Translations under genes and position numbers: made by a program
Notes under the pieces: generated by a model
Told to the model about the DNA's origin: nothing
The model's input: only the letters and a program-made list of their open reading frames with translations
Databases searched by the model: none
From: Paragonimus skrjabini miyazakii
Taxonomy: Eukaryota; Platyhelminthes; Trematoda; Plagiorchiida; Troglotrematidae
Direction of reading: 5' to 3'
Length of the DNA: 64,000 bases
NCBI GenBank assembly: GCA_014338405.1
Contig: JTDE01000209.1
Location: 208,084-272,083 of the forward strand
Shown here: in pieces, positions 34,200 through 45,861 of the stretch
Layout of the letters: each line of letters begins with the position of its first letter
Position numbering within the stretch: position 1 is the first letter of the stretch

Positions 34200-34530
34200 C
34201 AAATTTGAACGCCACCCACACTTGATCGCAACCTTCGCATTCATATAAGCGTTTCGGCTAGCCCATTTCGAAATTGAAGCACTAGACTCGAGTTTCGCTC
34301 TTATTAGAGCTCATCAATAGTGTCTATCCTTGTCCGGACCGGAGTTTGCACTCTGACGCCCGTACTTGTGAGACTAGCTTGTTGACCACAATGCCAGCAA
34401 CATCACAATAGGCATGGCCGAATAATCAAATCTAAACGCTCAACCACAACATTGTATGAATAATGTTCAGCTTGCCCTGTCATTTCGAAAGGAGACTGAA
34501 CAGAATCACTCTGTTCTGTCCAATCGATAA
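34200..34530 (-). mobile_element. Hammerhead SINE, - strand, with part of the 5' body
   Basis: 3' body, hammerhead 34279-34323, tRNA-like part, then a 5' body remnant ('ggagactgaacagaatcactctgttctg', 'ccaatcgataacc') that matches 13175-13225. Ribozyme: GAAAC, stem II (GCTCT-AATA-AGAGC) and GTC are intact, but the core reads TTGATGA, replacing C3, and stem I has one mismatch at its end. Confidence 0.7.
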
Positions 34531-35735
34531 CCGCGTGATCACTGGGCATTGGCTCGTTGGCTTTCCGAAGGGTGACAAATATCTGGAGAGATCTTGTAGA
34601 ATGATTTATCCTGACGACAGTTCGCATGGTTGAAAGACACCTGATTGACAGGAATCACAGTCTGAAAAGAAACTTATTCCAGGTGAGACATCCCTTGATT
34701 AGAGGTTTCTACCTCAGTAAATTGCATAGGTGACGGTTGTGTTGTATTTGACGAGGTTGGGTTCATTTTATTAGGTTCGGCAATATTTCATGAATGCATC
34801 CACGCAAACGGATATTCGTCATATCCAAAATGAACAAAGTATCCTAGCTGGAATCCGGAGACAGGACAAATTTTCCAATCGATCTCGTCGGATGAATTGA
34901 AGTGCGTGATAGTATGTTACACCAGTATGTGAAACTGATTGTGTATTTTATCGATCACAATCTGGTCAGTCTAATGGGTTGTTTCAGGTGATCCTGCGCG
35001 GATAAGATTTAGCTCATGATGTCTGAATCGATTGAACAGAGTTTCCTGAATTACTGGCCCCTTCTGATCTGTTGATTTTGACGACTTTAGGACATGTAGT
35101 TTTCTCAACTAATGCTTGTCTTAGTTTGCGGACTGGTTGACAAAAACATGGATGCTGAACATAGCGCTAATGTGTTCGCAATGAACGCTCAATATGCTTG
35201 ACTGACACTATGCAATGATGGAAACATTTGATGATAGTTATATTAACTCAGGCTGTTCATTTGTAATCAACTTCAAATTCGGTGAATAAATTGTTGACAC
35301 TAATTGGAGTTGATGAGAAAATAGCTAAAAGATGAGACTAACAAGATACAGGGAGAAAAGTTGTGTTGTCTTTTCTTCTCACAGTTATTCAGGCACTATT
35401 TTTTTAGCTAAATACATAAGTGGAAACGTAATTACGGTATTGTTGAATCTATGCTGAATAGCTCTACTATTAGGCTTGCAATCACGTGATCTCATTGCCT
35501 CTCCATTTAACTATGTCAGTCAGAATGTATTATGATTGAATTAATCAGACTTTTGATTACCCCCTTGATGTTCACTGCCTGACATCCGAGTCATTAGACA
35601 TGCTACCTACACCCCTGGATGACATTCCTGTTTCGTTCCTAGAAGTCGCCACGCTTGTATATTGTGTTTTTAGGTGTCAAAAATGAATGACCTATTAAAC
35701 AGACAATGATTGTAATCCAAATTACTCTCGTTCAG
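34531..35735. other. No gene recognised (intron of the + strand model)
   Basis: AT-rich, short frames only. Confidence 0.35.
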
Positions 35736-35938
35736 TACATTGTTTAAATATTTTTTTCACTTCCGAACTGTTCAATGTCCTGGATACAAACGGATTGCGA
35801 TTGACCGACACACTAACTTACAACAGAGGCTCAAGCACGGAAATTGTCAAACAACGGAAGAGACTGGTTGTCCATTACAGGTTCCTGTGCAAGTATCCTG
35901 GAACCATACTGCTCTGCTACAATGATATTTGGTCAACA
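35736..35938 (+). CDS. Candidate exon 3: ZP-N-like segment
   Basis: The acceptor TTACTCTCGTTCAG ends at 35735, and the frame starts in phase 1, matching the exon at 30855-30976. The peptide reads FNVLDTNGLRLTDTLTYNRG, then STEIVKQRKRLVVHYRFLCK, then YPGTILLC. The order Y-N...E-I-V/I-x-x-R/Q...V-x-x-x-F-x-C-x-Y-P matches the late strands of a ZP-N domain (compare uromodulin-type 'YSNTL..EIIIR....INFACSYP'). The end is uncertain: the chosen donor, ACA|GTGATA at 35939, is mediocre and keeps phase 0; the frame stays open to a TGA at 36005. ZP assignment is by motif memory only. Confidence 0.4.
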
Positions 35939-37313
35939 GTGATAAGTAACCGTTATCAGCATGTTGTATATTTGCCTAGCCGACAATCAATGATATATTT
36001 CAAGTGAACGTGAACATGAGTGACTTCAAGAAATCGAGCTGAAGAGAAAGCTTACGACAGAAATAAGAGTTGATTGTCAAAAGATTCACTTATGAAAATC
36101 AGACATTCTCGCAAAAGTTGCCTACAATCGAAGGATTGTACAACGTTCTAACAATGTTTATTAAATAAAACTCAGTTTTATACATATAAATAACTACCCA
36201 CAAATAACCTTATTGACAAGTATTAATGTGAAGATTTTACTAACCAGTCAAATACCTCCGACTACACGTGTTTGTGCCAGAAAATATTATGTGACTTTTC
36301 CACTCTAAATGCTTTGTTCTATAGATTGCCTAACCATGTACAACCGTAGTTGGCCATTGTAAACTTTGTCAGGTCATTGAGGTTTGTTCAGCGATTTACA
36401 GTTCGTTAGTATACTTGAGCTGATAATGACTATTCAGAAAGCAGCTCCTTACAAAGAGGTAATTTAATGTCTCCAAATTAAACCACGGAAAGTTGATTCA
36501 TTGTTTATGCTAAGACTGCATACCTAACACATTACGTAAACATGAAGGTGAATTGCATCAAAATGAGGTTGCATAACATGAAGATATGCGTGATCACTTA
36601 CGTTATTGAACGTAACTTGGGCAGGAGCGGTTACTAGAGCTTGGTATGCTCATGACTGTCGTTGTTCGTTTACTGCATCCCTATACAAGCGCATTGATGG
36701 TTCGATATTTGTCGCCGCAGTGACCAACCCTCTACTAGTATGTCGTGTTGAAAAGACAGTTTAGTTTAGTAGAAAGAATGAACTGCAGATGATATTGGTC
36801 AGAAGTTATTCATATCGATCAGACGTTTTAAATCAACAATTGACAGTCTAACAGTACACATGTTATCAACGAACGGAAAACATCAACATTATCTCGGTGA
36901 TATTTATTTCTAGTTCGTGGCATACTGAAAACACTGTTCTGACTGATAGTCATTTGCTCAGATGAATTGATGTCTGCCTAACCGTCAAGCAAGGCTACCA
37001 AACGTTGGAACGAAAGTATTAAGTAGCCGGACAAGTGAACGATGGAAAATTCCTCGATCCATCAGCTGATTAGCTCTTACACTATCCAATATTCTTTAGT
37101 AGTGTTTCTGCAAACAGAATTGACAAACGTGATGATACAACTGTTTTTCCAGATATAGTAATGATTTTGTAACAACACGGTCTAGGAGCTTCTCGCTGAA
37201 TTAATTCATGCGTGAAATTGATCGTACCGCTTTGAATAAAAAAAAACAACTTATATTCACTCCACCGGATGATTCAAATTTGTTATAGACTATTAGTGAC
37301 ATATTTGTCCCAG
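35939..37313. other. No gene recognised
   Basis: AT-rich. AATAAA-like 'ttaaataaaa' near 36160 could serve as a polyadenylation signal if the previous exon is terminal. Confidence 0.3.
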
Positions 37314-37359
37314 CTTTTGTATTACAATAGTTTTACTGTTTTACTGTTAGAACCCGATG
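37314..37359 (+). CDS. Candidate 46-nt micro-exon
   Basis: Acceptor CATATTTGTCCCAG (ends 37313) and donor CCCGATG|GTAAGG. The frame reads LLYYNSFTVLLLEPD(G), phase 0 to phase 1, a beta-strand-like hydrophobic peptide. It fits between 35736-35938 and 38527-38762 by phase. Short exons like this are weak evidence on their own. Confidence 0.3.
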
Positions 37360-38526
37360 GTAAGGGATTAATACACTACAGCCGACTAGTTAAGTGCAAA
37401 AATTTTCCAAAATTTCCTATTGTTGCTCAGCTGCACAATCATAAACATATTGAAACCTGAGAGATGCCTGTATTACTGTAGCTCCATCTTTCATAGGAAA
37501 GACAGCCCCTTCCAAATGAATGTATTCATTTTTCTCTAGAGACAGTCAACGTTAGACAACAATAACGTGTGATAGTATGCAGTTGGTGTTCACATGTGAG
37601 CTAAACAATTTAATCCAGATGGCCAGTTTTGTTTGTTCCACACAAACCGTACACAGTTTTCTCAGCATGCACTGCTCATCAACAAGATTACTAATGGTTT
37701 TTGTTCTCTAGTAATCACGTTTTTGAACAAATCTAACAAGAGTTCAATTCTTGTTGTTGACTAAGATTCACTGGGCTGTCTTTGTGTGCTGGAGAATGTG
37801 AAAGCTGTTTGCATGTGATTTTTGCATCAAAACAAAATGTTAAACGTATTACAAAGGAAAAGGTTGCTGTCACGTAATGAATTATGCAACGTAAATTACC
37901 TGTACTTTGTTTTATTTTCGTTACGTAAATTGTCAGCCTAAATCTTTGGTACTGATGAACATGAGCAAACTGCAACATACTCTTCGTTCTCTGTGGATTT
38001 CAGTGATTTTCAAATTTTTAATGTGTACTTTGTTGAACACGACAGTGTGCTGATATACAGATGAAATCGTCGTAGGCCGTGTAACAGATCGTTCACAAAC
38101 AGAGTAGAGTTCTCATACTGCCTTATACCTAATTTCTGATTGGTCCTTCCCTGGTGGTTTAATCTACTGGCCAGAAAAATGTCAGGACGTATTGTTTTAA
38201 TGGACTGCCGCCTCAACAATTTTATTGACAATTCTTTTTCCAAATACACTTATGTTGTGTAGTTACCTCGTTGTGGTTATGTTACCCATTGCGGTACATT
38301 CTAGTTGATTAAATCTGAACATAAGGTTTGTGTAGTCATTCAATCTGGGTGGCTGGTGTCTCAGGCAAAGCAATTGAAATCCCTGTTAGCTCCTCAAAAT
38401 TCGATTGTAAAATTTATATCGGTCTCAATTCTTTCATACTGGCCCTGTTGCATACTTGTTAGTTTTGCTGGGTTTTTTTAAATGATCGGGAAATGCTATT
38501 AGGTTTCATACCTTTTCTCTTCACAG

Positions 38527-38762
38527 TTAACAGTATTTCAAGCACACTTTTATGCCAAAATAGTTTGGGAAAATGCTTAGGTGATTGCAATGAATTTGCA
38601 CACGAAGTTCTTTTTTATAAACTGGATAGGTCTCAGAAGTCAACACAGCTTTTGAAGATCCACAAACTCTTCAGTCAGGATGTACATTACCGACATGTCT
38701 TAACAAGAGTGAAACTCTGGCCTGATGTTGGTTTCGGAAGATACTGGTTGAAATATCTATGA
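38527..38762 (+). CDS. Candidate terminal exon of the + strand model
   Basis: The acceptor is very good (CATACCTTTTCTCTTCACAG, ends 38526). The frame starts in phase 1 and runs 77 codons to TGA at 38760. It contains STLLCQNSLGKCLGDCNEFA (three spaced cysteines), then HEVLFYKLDRSQKSTQLLKI and VKLWPDVGFGRYWLKYL. Cysteines fit an extracellular product, and phase agrees with the preceding candidate. No membrane anchor is visible. No canonical AATAAA follows closely. Alternatively it is a separate gene's last exon. Confidence 0.45.
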
Positions 38763-39024
38763 AAATGCAAAAGTTATAATTAGTTTTAGGCATTATTAAT
38801 CTTTTTTAAGTAAAATCCATAACTACTTATGGGTAATCTAAGTATAACCCATGTTTAATAGTTTTTACCATGTCAACCTGAAGACAAGTTCAAATCTTGC
38901 AGTCATTGATTGGAGTTTTATTAGGTAGTAAATATCTTCCATCGGAACGATTTATCAACCTGATAATAACTCACAAACAGAAATTAACGAGCGTGTAAAT
39001 ATGGTAACTCAATCGTGTCTATTA
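38763..39024. other. No gene; possible 3' UTR
   Basis: AT-rich, with no canonical polyadenylation hexamer seen near the stop. Confidence 0.3.
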
Positions 39025-39185
39025 AGATGTCAATGGCTCAGTATGACCTGAGTTCTAATCCCAGCCCTAGCAAAGTTATCTAGTACTGATCAGCATTGAT
39101 AAGGGCAAAACTTGGTCAAAGTGCCTCGAAAGTAGCTGATTGCAACTTCCGAATGACATTGAAGACCACGAGTAGTTTGTAGCAA
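39025..39185 (+). mobile_element. Hammerhead SINE, strongly diverged, + strand
   Basis: 'agatgtcaatggctcagtatgacctgagttctaatcccag' corresponds to the tRNA-like part, followed by 'agggcaaaacttggtcaaagtgcctcg' at the ribozyme position and 'gctgattgcaacttccgaatgac' in the 3' body. Dead copy. Confidence 0.4.
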
Positions 39186-39454
39186 TGTTCATTCTATATT
39201 TATAACTATTCTCTACTACACACCGGTAAATATTTTTAGATGTCCCTCGTTTCTTGCATTTACATTCAGTTTACTTTGTGTTAAAATCGTCCATTGTTTG
39301 TTTACGTAATCCGTTTATCCTTGAACATCCATGTACATATAGTGTCTGTTGTCTGATATTTTGCTGGTTGTTTGCTTACGATTAATTTTTGAATATTCAC
39401 CTCAACACAATTCAATCACAAATTTGATTAGTGTGTTGAAAGTGTTCAAATGAC

Positions 39455-39673
39455 ATGGTTGAATTTCACTCTGTTGCTAGAATCGGACTTTTAACACGTA
39501 ACTATTTGTCTGGAATTCTTGATCCGAATGCGATTTATGTGTTGACTGCATTGATTGGTCTATTTTGGTATCTAAGTTTCAAGTGTTTTGATTATGGAGT
39601 ATTTTTTCGACTCGTCGTTTACAAAGTCAAACTTTGGTTGTACGTTACCACGTTAACGACATCTATACAATAG
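39455..39673 (+). CDS. Small ORF, 72 codons, possible membrane peptide
   Basis: ATG-started frame with an in-frame TGA upstream (about 39437) and stop TAG. It contains YVLTALIGLFWYLSF, a plausible membrane segment, then a second hydrophobic region (VYKVKLWLYVTTLTTSI). No promoter, splice or family evidence; it may be chance. Confidence 0.15.
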   Translation: MVEFHSVARIGLLTRNYLSGILDPNAIYVLTALIGLFWYLSFKCFDYGVFFRLVVYKVKLWLYVTTLTTSIQ

Positions 39674-40985
39674 CATTCGCAATTAACAGGATCAAACTCA
39701 CAATTGTGTACTGTCTGAGCCATCAATTTCAAATTCATCACCTGACTTACTGAAGATATGTTAATCGTTATTTATACATTCGGCTACTTACTTTCACACA
39801 TCGTTGCAATCACTCCAGTTTGTTGACTGCAGACGAATACACAAATGATGACTTTCTAATAGTTAAAACTCATTAAATGTTGTAGTCAATGAACTCTTAA
39901 TCATCTCCCACGAATCCCACGGATATACCATTACTAGGGAGTGAATGTCTCAGTGAATACAGATCAGGCAACCAGCTTATCGAGACAAATTGGTTTATCA
40001 TTGAATAAGTGCTTTCGAAAACGTTTTTGACTTGTCACCTTAATTGCACATATCACATTTTGCAACTGACTCGAAGCAGTACAGCTGAAAGTGTCTGTTT
40101 TTCTATCTTGGTCTGTGGCATGCACACAAATCGATCAAAATAGAAGAAAGATTTGTGTCGATGATGCTTCATTGTTCAATTTGAATTTCCAACGGATGTG
40201 ATTTTGAAAAACACTTGTACACGCTACGTACACACAGATAGACAAGAAAATTCTGGGTGAAATTCGCAATTCTGTAATCCATCCAATAGAGGTCATTTAT
40301 GAATGGGTGAATGGGACAAAGAAAATTTGTTGGAGCTCGTTTTTTAACACTGCCTTGACAACAGATGTTCATTCGGACTGTTGCTAAACCGATTCTAGTG
40401 TTCTTCCCTGGTTGGCACCTGTTAAGTCATATGGTTGATCTGACCGCTATCGATCTGGTATGTGAAAAACTACGTAGACCTAATCACAAAACTGGGCTAA
40501 CTAGCTTAAATTACATTTGTTTATTATGACGTATATAGCAATCTGGTAAATTCGTACAACGGTAAACTAAGATAACTTATGCCAGCATTCTCACCAGCTC
40601 TTTTATCCAGGATTATTGATATTTCTTATAATAGTTGGATTTGAGATGTATTTGTTATTGAATTGACTAAAGTCGAATTGACACATTTAGCACCAGAAAG
40701 CAAACTGTGCTAGAAGGGTGTTTTTCATATGATCAAATAACAATGATCGTGGAGGTCTTTCAACCAATCGCCATACGAATTTCACACAAGTGATTCAATT
40801 TAAATAGTCTAAACTGACTAACACTCATATGGCCATTAGTGTTTGAATGCGGTTTTAACAGTGTTATCTTATACCATGAAAGATAAGAAATTATCGTTTA
40901 ACGAAATGCCCAAAAAGAAACCAAATTCTTAGATGTATAGAACTTCACACTTACTGTGTAAACAACTCGGTCCGTAAAGTTGAAC
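39674..40985. other. No gene recognised
   Basis: A - frame at 40169-40372 has no support. AT-rich. Confidence 0.35.
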
Positions 40986-41275
40986 ATCACTCGCATCTGA
41001 TTCCACCTTCCCCATTCAGACATTCCAATAAGCCTGTTTCCAAAGAAGCACTAGAAGCGCAGTTCATCCTTCATAAATCTCTACATTAGTGCATATCCTC
41101 GCACGGTCGGTTGTTAATCTTGCCCAACTTTCATGAGGCAATCATGTTTATCAGTGTCATTGAGTTCAAATGAGACAAGTCTAACCTATCATATGTGAAC
41201 GGTGAATAACTTCCGTTTGTGACTGACATGCTGTTTGCCTGATCGTCTAGGCAGAAGTTGAAATTCCGACCGCAG
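40986..41275 (-). mobile_element. Hammerhead SINE, - strand, diverged
   Basis: Full order is retained: 3' body, ribozyme remnant ('aagcactagaagcgcagttcatc...', about 41045-41092), tRNA-like part and 5' body block 'gctgtttgcctgatcgtct'. Core residues are lost. Confidence 0.6.
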
Positions 41276-41407
41276 CAATTAGAAGTGGAATCCCAGGCCG
41301 ATGAATTTTTTTAAAGGGGCCGTTTAGGATGCACAACTGAATATAGAAGCTACTATCATCTACGAGTAGTGTTAGGTTCAAATCAACTAAATCCCCAACT
41401 ATCCGTC

Positions 41408-41420
41408 AGTAATCTAAATT
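41408..41420. repeat. Target site duplication, left copy
   Basis: AGTAATCTAAATT, identical to 41709-41721, flanking the SINE at 41421-41708. Confidence 0.85.
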
Positions 41421-41708
41421 ACTAATGAGTAGTCGGGGGTTTGGTTAATTTCAAGTTGAATATCACCCACAATTGATCGCGGCTGTCGCATCCCCATAGA
41501 CTTTCCAGTCGACCCCTTCCGAAAGAAAACACTAGACTAGAGTTTCCCTCTCATTAGAGCTCGTCAGTAGTGCATATCATCGCCACTGCCGGGACTTGAA
41601 CCAAGGACATGCTGTTCATGAGTCAACCGTGTTTACCACTGCGCCATTGACCTCACGTTGGGCACGACCGAATTATCATATGTGAACGCCCAACCACTTT
41701 CGCTTGTT
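41421..41708 (-). mobile_element. Hammerhead SINE, best-bounded copy, with 13-bp target duplication
   Basis: This 288-bp insertion defines the element. On the - strand: 5' edge CAAGCGAAAGTGGTTGGGCG, a short leader, then the tRNA-like part with A-box TGGCGCAGTGGTAAACACG and B-box GGTTCAAGTCCCGGCAGT, the hammerhead (41573-41529), a 3' body with GGGGATGCGACAG and GCGATCAATTGTGGGTG, and the end ACTACTCATTAGT. A 13-bp perfect duplication on both sides shows LINE-type retrotransposition of an RNA. Compared with 12864-13306 it lacks about 175 bases of 5' body, so it is 5'-truncated or a shorter subfamily. Transcription by RNA polymerase III is inferred from the boxes. The 3' end has no poly(A); the partner LINE may recognise the terminal motif. 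Confidence 0.85.
41529..41573 (-). ncRNA. Hammerhead ribozyme, type I, core intact
   Basis: Stem I strands GCACTA and TAGTGT, core CTGACGA, stem II GCTCT-AATG-AGAGG (closing pair lost), GAAAC, loop TCTA, GTC. The invariant core and cleavage triplet are present. Architecture (very short stem III closed by four bases, open stem I) is that of Sm-alpha-type hammerheads. Confidence 0.75.
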
Positions 41709-41721
41709 AGTAATCTAAATT
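41709..41721. repeat. Target site duplication, right copy
   Basis: AGTAATCTAAATT; see 41408-41420. Confidence 0.85.
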
Positions 41722-44074
41722 GTTTTCACGTGCAAACTATTCATCCGAGATTAGTCTGTTAATTGCAACTAACATCAAATCATTTAGTCTGGTTTGACAC
41801 AGGTATTCCAGGTCGTTAACTATGAGCAGTTACACGTTTTTATGCATAATAGCAAACAAAATACCGCCTTCATGTAGAACCTAAGCAGACTATAATATTT
41901 CGGAAGGTAACTAAAGCAGAAACATACTGAAGACAATCCACAGTACAAGTACTTTCAAAGTTGTTACCATTTTGTGTTATTGACAAAAATCTACTGTTAG
42001 CCATCTGAACTGTAGCGAAGTGTATTTTCAATAATATTCTCACTTTTACCCAGTGAATACCAGAAACCTAACTAAGTAGTAGGAAATAAACTGCAGATGG
42101 ACTGTACCTGAAAGTTAGAAGTTAGTCGATCAGTTCATAACGTAAAACTATTGTAATAAACTTCTTAATCACAATACTAGAAGAGACCAGTATGACAGTT
42201 GAAACGATTTAAGGAGAAACATGACATTTTTATAACAACATATGAATCAATAATTCACGCCGAAACCGGCCCCCGGCTTCTTAAACAAAGTGGTGCCTGG
42301 TAATTGTATATTTTGTGCCTTGAATACATTAGAGGCGTTTGGCACAGCTGTTATCAAAAGGTCAACACAAAAGCCTAGAAATGGATTTTTTTCTATAAAA
42401 ACTTCCGGCGATTGTTAGTTTGTGTGCGGTAGACTGTTTTTACCCTTTGAACATCCAGGGTTGCCTGAAAAAAAAATCCACTTGAACACTAAAAGAAAGC
42501 ACATTTATTGTCAGACTCACAGACTTCTGGGCACCTAGGGTGGGCTGTATTTTTTTGAATACAAACTGGCTGTCCAGACTAGTGATTAATGAGGAGGGAT
42601 AATAGGCAAAATGCGTTACACCCCAAAATTTCAAGAGTGGGTGTGTAGGATATAAGCGATTCTCTCGCCAATCAAAGTTCAGCATACATGCACTGTTTTC
42701 GGAAATATTTTAGTTCTTGAACAATAAATTTTTCGTCTTTGTAAATTGGGTTTGTTTAGTAAGTAGGATGACGTAAGTAGTATGTGTTTTTATAGTTAAA
42801 ACTCGTCGGAGTAAAGGGCCGATTTTGAAGTATGTGTAGTCAATGAACATCGATCACAAATCCTACCTTATGAACAACAGATGATAAAAAACTGTGGGTA
42901 GTAACTCGTTTCCGAAGTAGTTGTACCGTTTATCTTGGACTCAGTGCAGTCAATAGACCAGTGTGAATGTGAAATCGACAATCACAGGGTCTGGTCAGTT
43001 ATCTAACTTGTTTTTCAAGAGAGGTAATTTTACTAGTTCAGAATTTAAACTTTGAGTTTAATTTTTGTGCTCAATATTGTGAAGTAACGACTGTAGCTAA
43101 CCTACATGTCAAATTGTGTCAGAATGAGGAACAAATCTGTAAAGTATCCAATAAATCAGCAAGATGCGTTGATATTTCTAAATGAAACCAAAGGCATTTT
43201 TATATATGAATAAGCGAAAAGGGTAAAATGTATTGTTTGAAAGCAAATAAGAAAAACTCGAAGGTTATGTTAATTTGCGCTTTCTCAATCATAAATATTT
43301 CGATAACACAAATTTATCCAGATAGATAATTGGAGCTGAATTTCTATGTGTAAAACTCAGCATGAATAGTAACTTAAACCTCAATCCAATGGTAGAAATG
43401 TAGTACAAAATGGACGGGAAAAATTATCAAGTAATTTCATATAAATTTTTGCATCAGTTTTTATGTTTATGCCAAAAAGAAATGAACCTAGTTCGAATAA
43501 AAAATAGTATTGTTTTCAGTTGTATCGGTTCGAAACGATATTTTAAGAGATCATCAGATTAAACAGGATAATAGCAGAACCAACGTAAAGTTCAAGAAAA
43601 AGATTTTAAAATGTTGACACAAAAAATCAAACGTCGAACTTTGAAAAAAAACGCATTAACATGAAATGAACAGTTTACAATGAAATTAAACAATGCGATG
43701 TAATAAACGACTATCGTGTCATTTGACACGAAATGAAAATTCGAATTCTAGGAATAAGTAAATATTGACAATAAAGAGTGCAACCTCAGATCAACAGAGA
43801 AAAGTTATTTTAAAGTTTCTACAGAGTGACCAAACATATCAGCTACGTAAAAGCTATCTGAGATAAATAACTACCGTTGTTACTTAAACGTGCACAATCG
43901 AAAACGGCGTTATGAACACATTTGGAAGGAACCTTACTTTATCATGCTACAGATCATGAGATTGGACAGGAAAAGTTTGGGTAGGCATTTCGTAATGACA
44001 GCGTGACTGCTCCGTAACTAACGATGGTGTAGAACAGAGAGTGGAAGTAAACTGAACGAAATTGTTAGTGTAAC
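41722..44074. other. No gene recognised
   Basis: Very AT-rich (especially 43100-43800), with no protein-like frame apart from an unsupported - frame at 42440-42685. Confidence 0.4.
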
Positions 44075-44257
44075 CTGTAACCAGTTTGATATGGAAAGGG
44101 TGGTGTCGTTGAGTTTGTAAACAGCAGGAAAAACATCTCGGTCGAGAGTGTCAATTACACTGATGCCATTCACCGTGAAACACTTGTTAGCTTCATATAA
44201 TAAACTTGGCATGAAGGCGACTAGCATTTCCGTGATGTCTATCGACCATGAGATAAC
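44075..44257 (-). CDS. Candidate symmetrical exon of 61 codons
   Basis: On the - strand 'TAATATGCTTGATTTAG' ends the upstream intron at 44258. The frame opens right there (the TAG is in frame) and runs 183 nt, phase 0 to phase 0, to TTACAG|GTTACA. It reads VISWSIDITEMLVAFMPSLL, then YEANKCFTVNGISVIDTLDR, then KLNDTTLSISNWLQ. There is a glycosylation pattern (NDTT). No family recognised. It can follow the exon at 45450-45599 in phase 0. The acceptor tract and the GTTACA donor are only fair. Confidence 0.4.
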
Positions 44258-45077
44258 CTAAATCAAGCATATTAGTTCCGATATTAGCGCTGTCTACGTG
44301 TATAGTAAATTATCGCTCAGAAAGTGGTCAAATACATATTTTGTCGTAATTTTAATGTTTATGACCACGTCACCTTGTCAGGAAATTACTATTTTGCTGT
44401 ACGTTTTAACTAACTGATATGATTTTAAGTATTACGTGAAATTCAGAAGATAATCGGATGACACACTAAGTGCCCTTGTTTGTGCAACTGATTTCCCCAC
44501 ATCTGTACTGCTGGTCTTCTGTATACAGCTTCATCTGCTCTGATCCAAAGTGGGCTAGTTTCAATCGCTAGAATATTCATCTTTCTAATTTTCCCATGAA
44601 GAAATTATCCTGATGGTCTGAGTGCAATCAGAAATAGTCGGGTTAAGATAAAACATATTTGCTCATCTTCTGGATTTTGTATCGATCACGTGTTTGTTAT
44701 GCCACCAAAATTATTCATGTGGCTGCTGAATCAACCGGTTTAGATTACTATATCGTCCGGCTTATCTTTTTCTTGATAGTGAACTCTATGATTCTGTGAT
44801 TTTTGTGTGTAATCACTTAGCTCTGCTTAATTCATATCTTCTATCTGCAATCTTATTTATGCTATAAAAATGTTCGTTGACAATTGGCTGGAGAAAACGG
44901 AACAATAATATTTATCTGTGGTAGATCACGGATGATATCCACACAGTAACGATGGAAACACGCAGATTTACCAATGAGCAGTTTGATGTGTTATAAATTG
45001 CAGTCCTTATAAATGACACTTATACTACTTCTACTCGGTTAATCTAGCACACTTCCACATAATTTCCATTAGTCATG
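44258..45077. other. No gene (intron of the - strand model)
   Basis: AT-rich, short frames. Confidence 0.35.
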
Positions 45078-45212
45078 GCTTCATATAGATTGAACATCAC
45101 CTACGATTGACTGCAACTGTCGCATTCCCATAGATTTTTGAGTCGGCCCCTTTCGAAAAGAAGCACTAGACTCAAGTTTCGCTCTCATTAGGACAGTTCG
45201 TCAGTAGTACTT
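45078..45212 (-). mobile_element. Hammerhead SINE, 3' half, - strand
   Basis: 3' body plus hammerhead (45163-45210); the tRNA-like part is missing. The ribozyme keeps CTGACGA, GAAAC and GTC, but stem II is ACTGTCCTAATGAGAGC, with a 'GTCC' variant shared only with 48175-48222, marking a subfamily. An inverted terminal motif (AATCCCCTACTACTCATCAGT, 45263-45290 region) follows 50 bases later. Confidence 0.7.
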
Positions 45213-45252
45213 ATTCTTGCTATTTATATGACATGGTTAAAAATCCCCAGGG

Positions 45253-45290
45253 TAGTCGTCAGAAAACAGTCAAAATCCCCTACTACTCAT
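45253..45290 (+). mobile_element. SINE 3' terminus, inverted relative to 45078-45212
   Basis: 'aaaacagtcaaaatcccctactactcatcagt' is the element's 3' end in + orientation, 40 bases from a - strand half copy, so this is another fold-back arrangement. Confidence 0.6.
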
Positions 45291-45449
45291 CAGTATTCAA
45301 AGTTTATTTATGTTCGTGACTTCGCAAAACCCGCGGAAATTATAAGATCAAACGTCCTGTGAATGAGAAATTTCGCCGGCAACAAATGGTTTGTCAGTTA
45401 TAGTTCTGCTCAATATTGAGTCGAGAGTGAGCGGAACATAAAGTTCTAC

Positions 45450-45599
45450 CTTATGGTTCATACTGTCGTTCATTATCTTCGTTATTGAAATACGGTGAGT
45501 TGTATCTAGGTGCCGGGCAGCACAAAAATACTTCAACGTAGATTGTTCTTCCTTGCACTTAAACAGAATCGAGTAGGCACGAATCGGATGCTTATGTTT
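45450..45599 (-). CDS. Candidate exon, protein-like composition
   Basis: The - strand frame is open from a TAA (45602-45600) and continues past a plausible donor CATAAG|GTAGAA (intron from 45449) to a TGA at 45348. Up to the donor it reads HPIRAYSILFKCKEEQSTLK, YFCAARHLDTTHRISITKIM, NDSMNHK. Beyond it the frame also looks coding (VELYVPLTLDSILSRTITDK), so the exon may instead be terminal. With the donor the exon is phase 0 to phase 0 and joins 44075-44257. No strong acceptor was found. Family unknown. Confidence 0.4.
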
Positions 45600-45828
45600 T
45601 TAACAGTTTTCATTCAATTTCTAACAGCTTGAAATCACTTAATCTTACAAAAGGATGAGTAGTATGTATGCTACTGATAAAAATTAAACGAAAAACGCAT
45701 ACTGCTCAATCCATTAATATTGTATTAGTAGTTCAACGAGTTGATTTAGTACTTTATACGAAGGAGTGAACTCGCACAGTCAACATCTAGATCATTATCT
45801 GGGCTTACTTTTGCAATTTAAGTGCTCC

Positions 45829-45860
<32 letters not shown>

Positions 45861-45861
45861 C
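45829..45861. repeat. (AT)n microsatellite
   Basis: AT dinucleotides with one C interruption. Confidence 0.95.

Noticed and set aside
39455..39673. Small membrane protein gene
   Set aside because: One ATG-started frame of 72 codons is expected by chance in this much AT-rich DNA. Listed at low confidence only.
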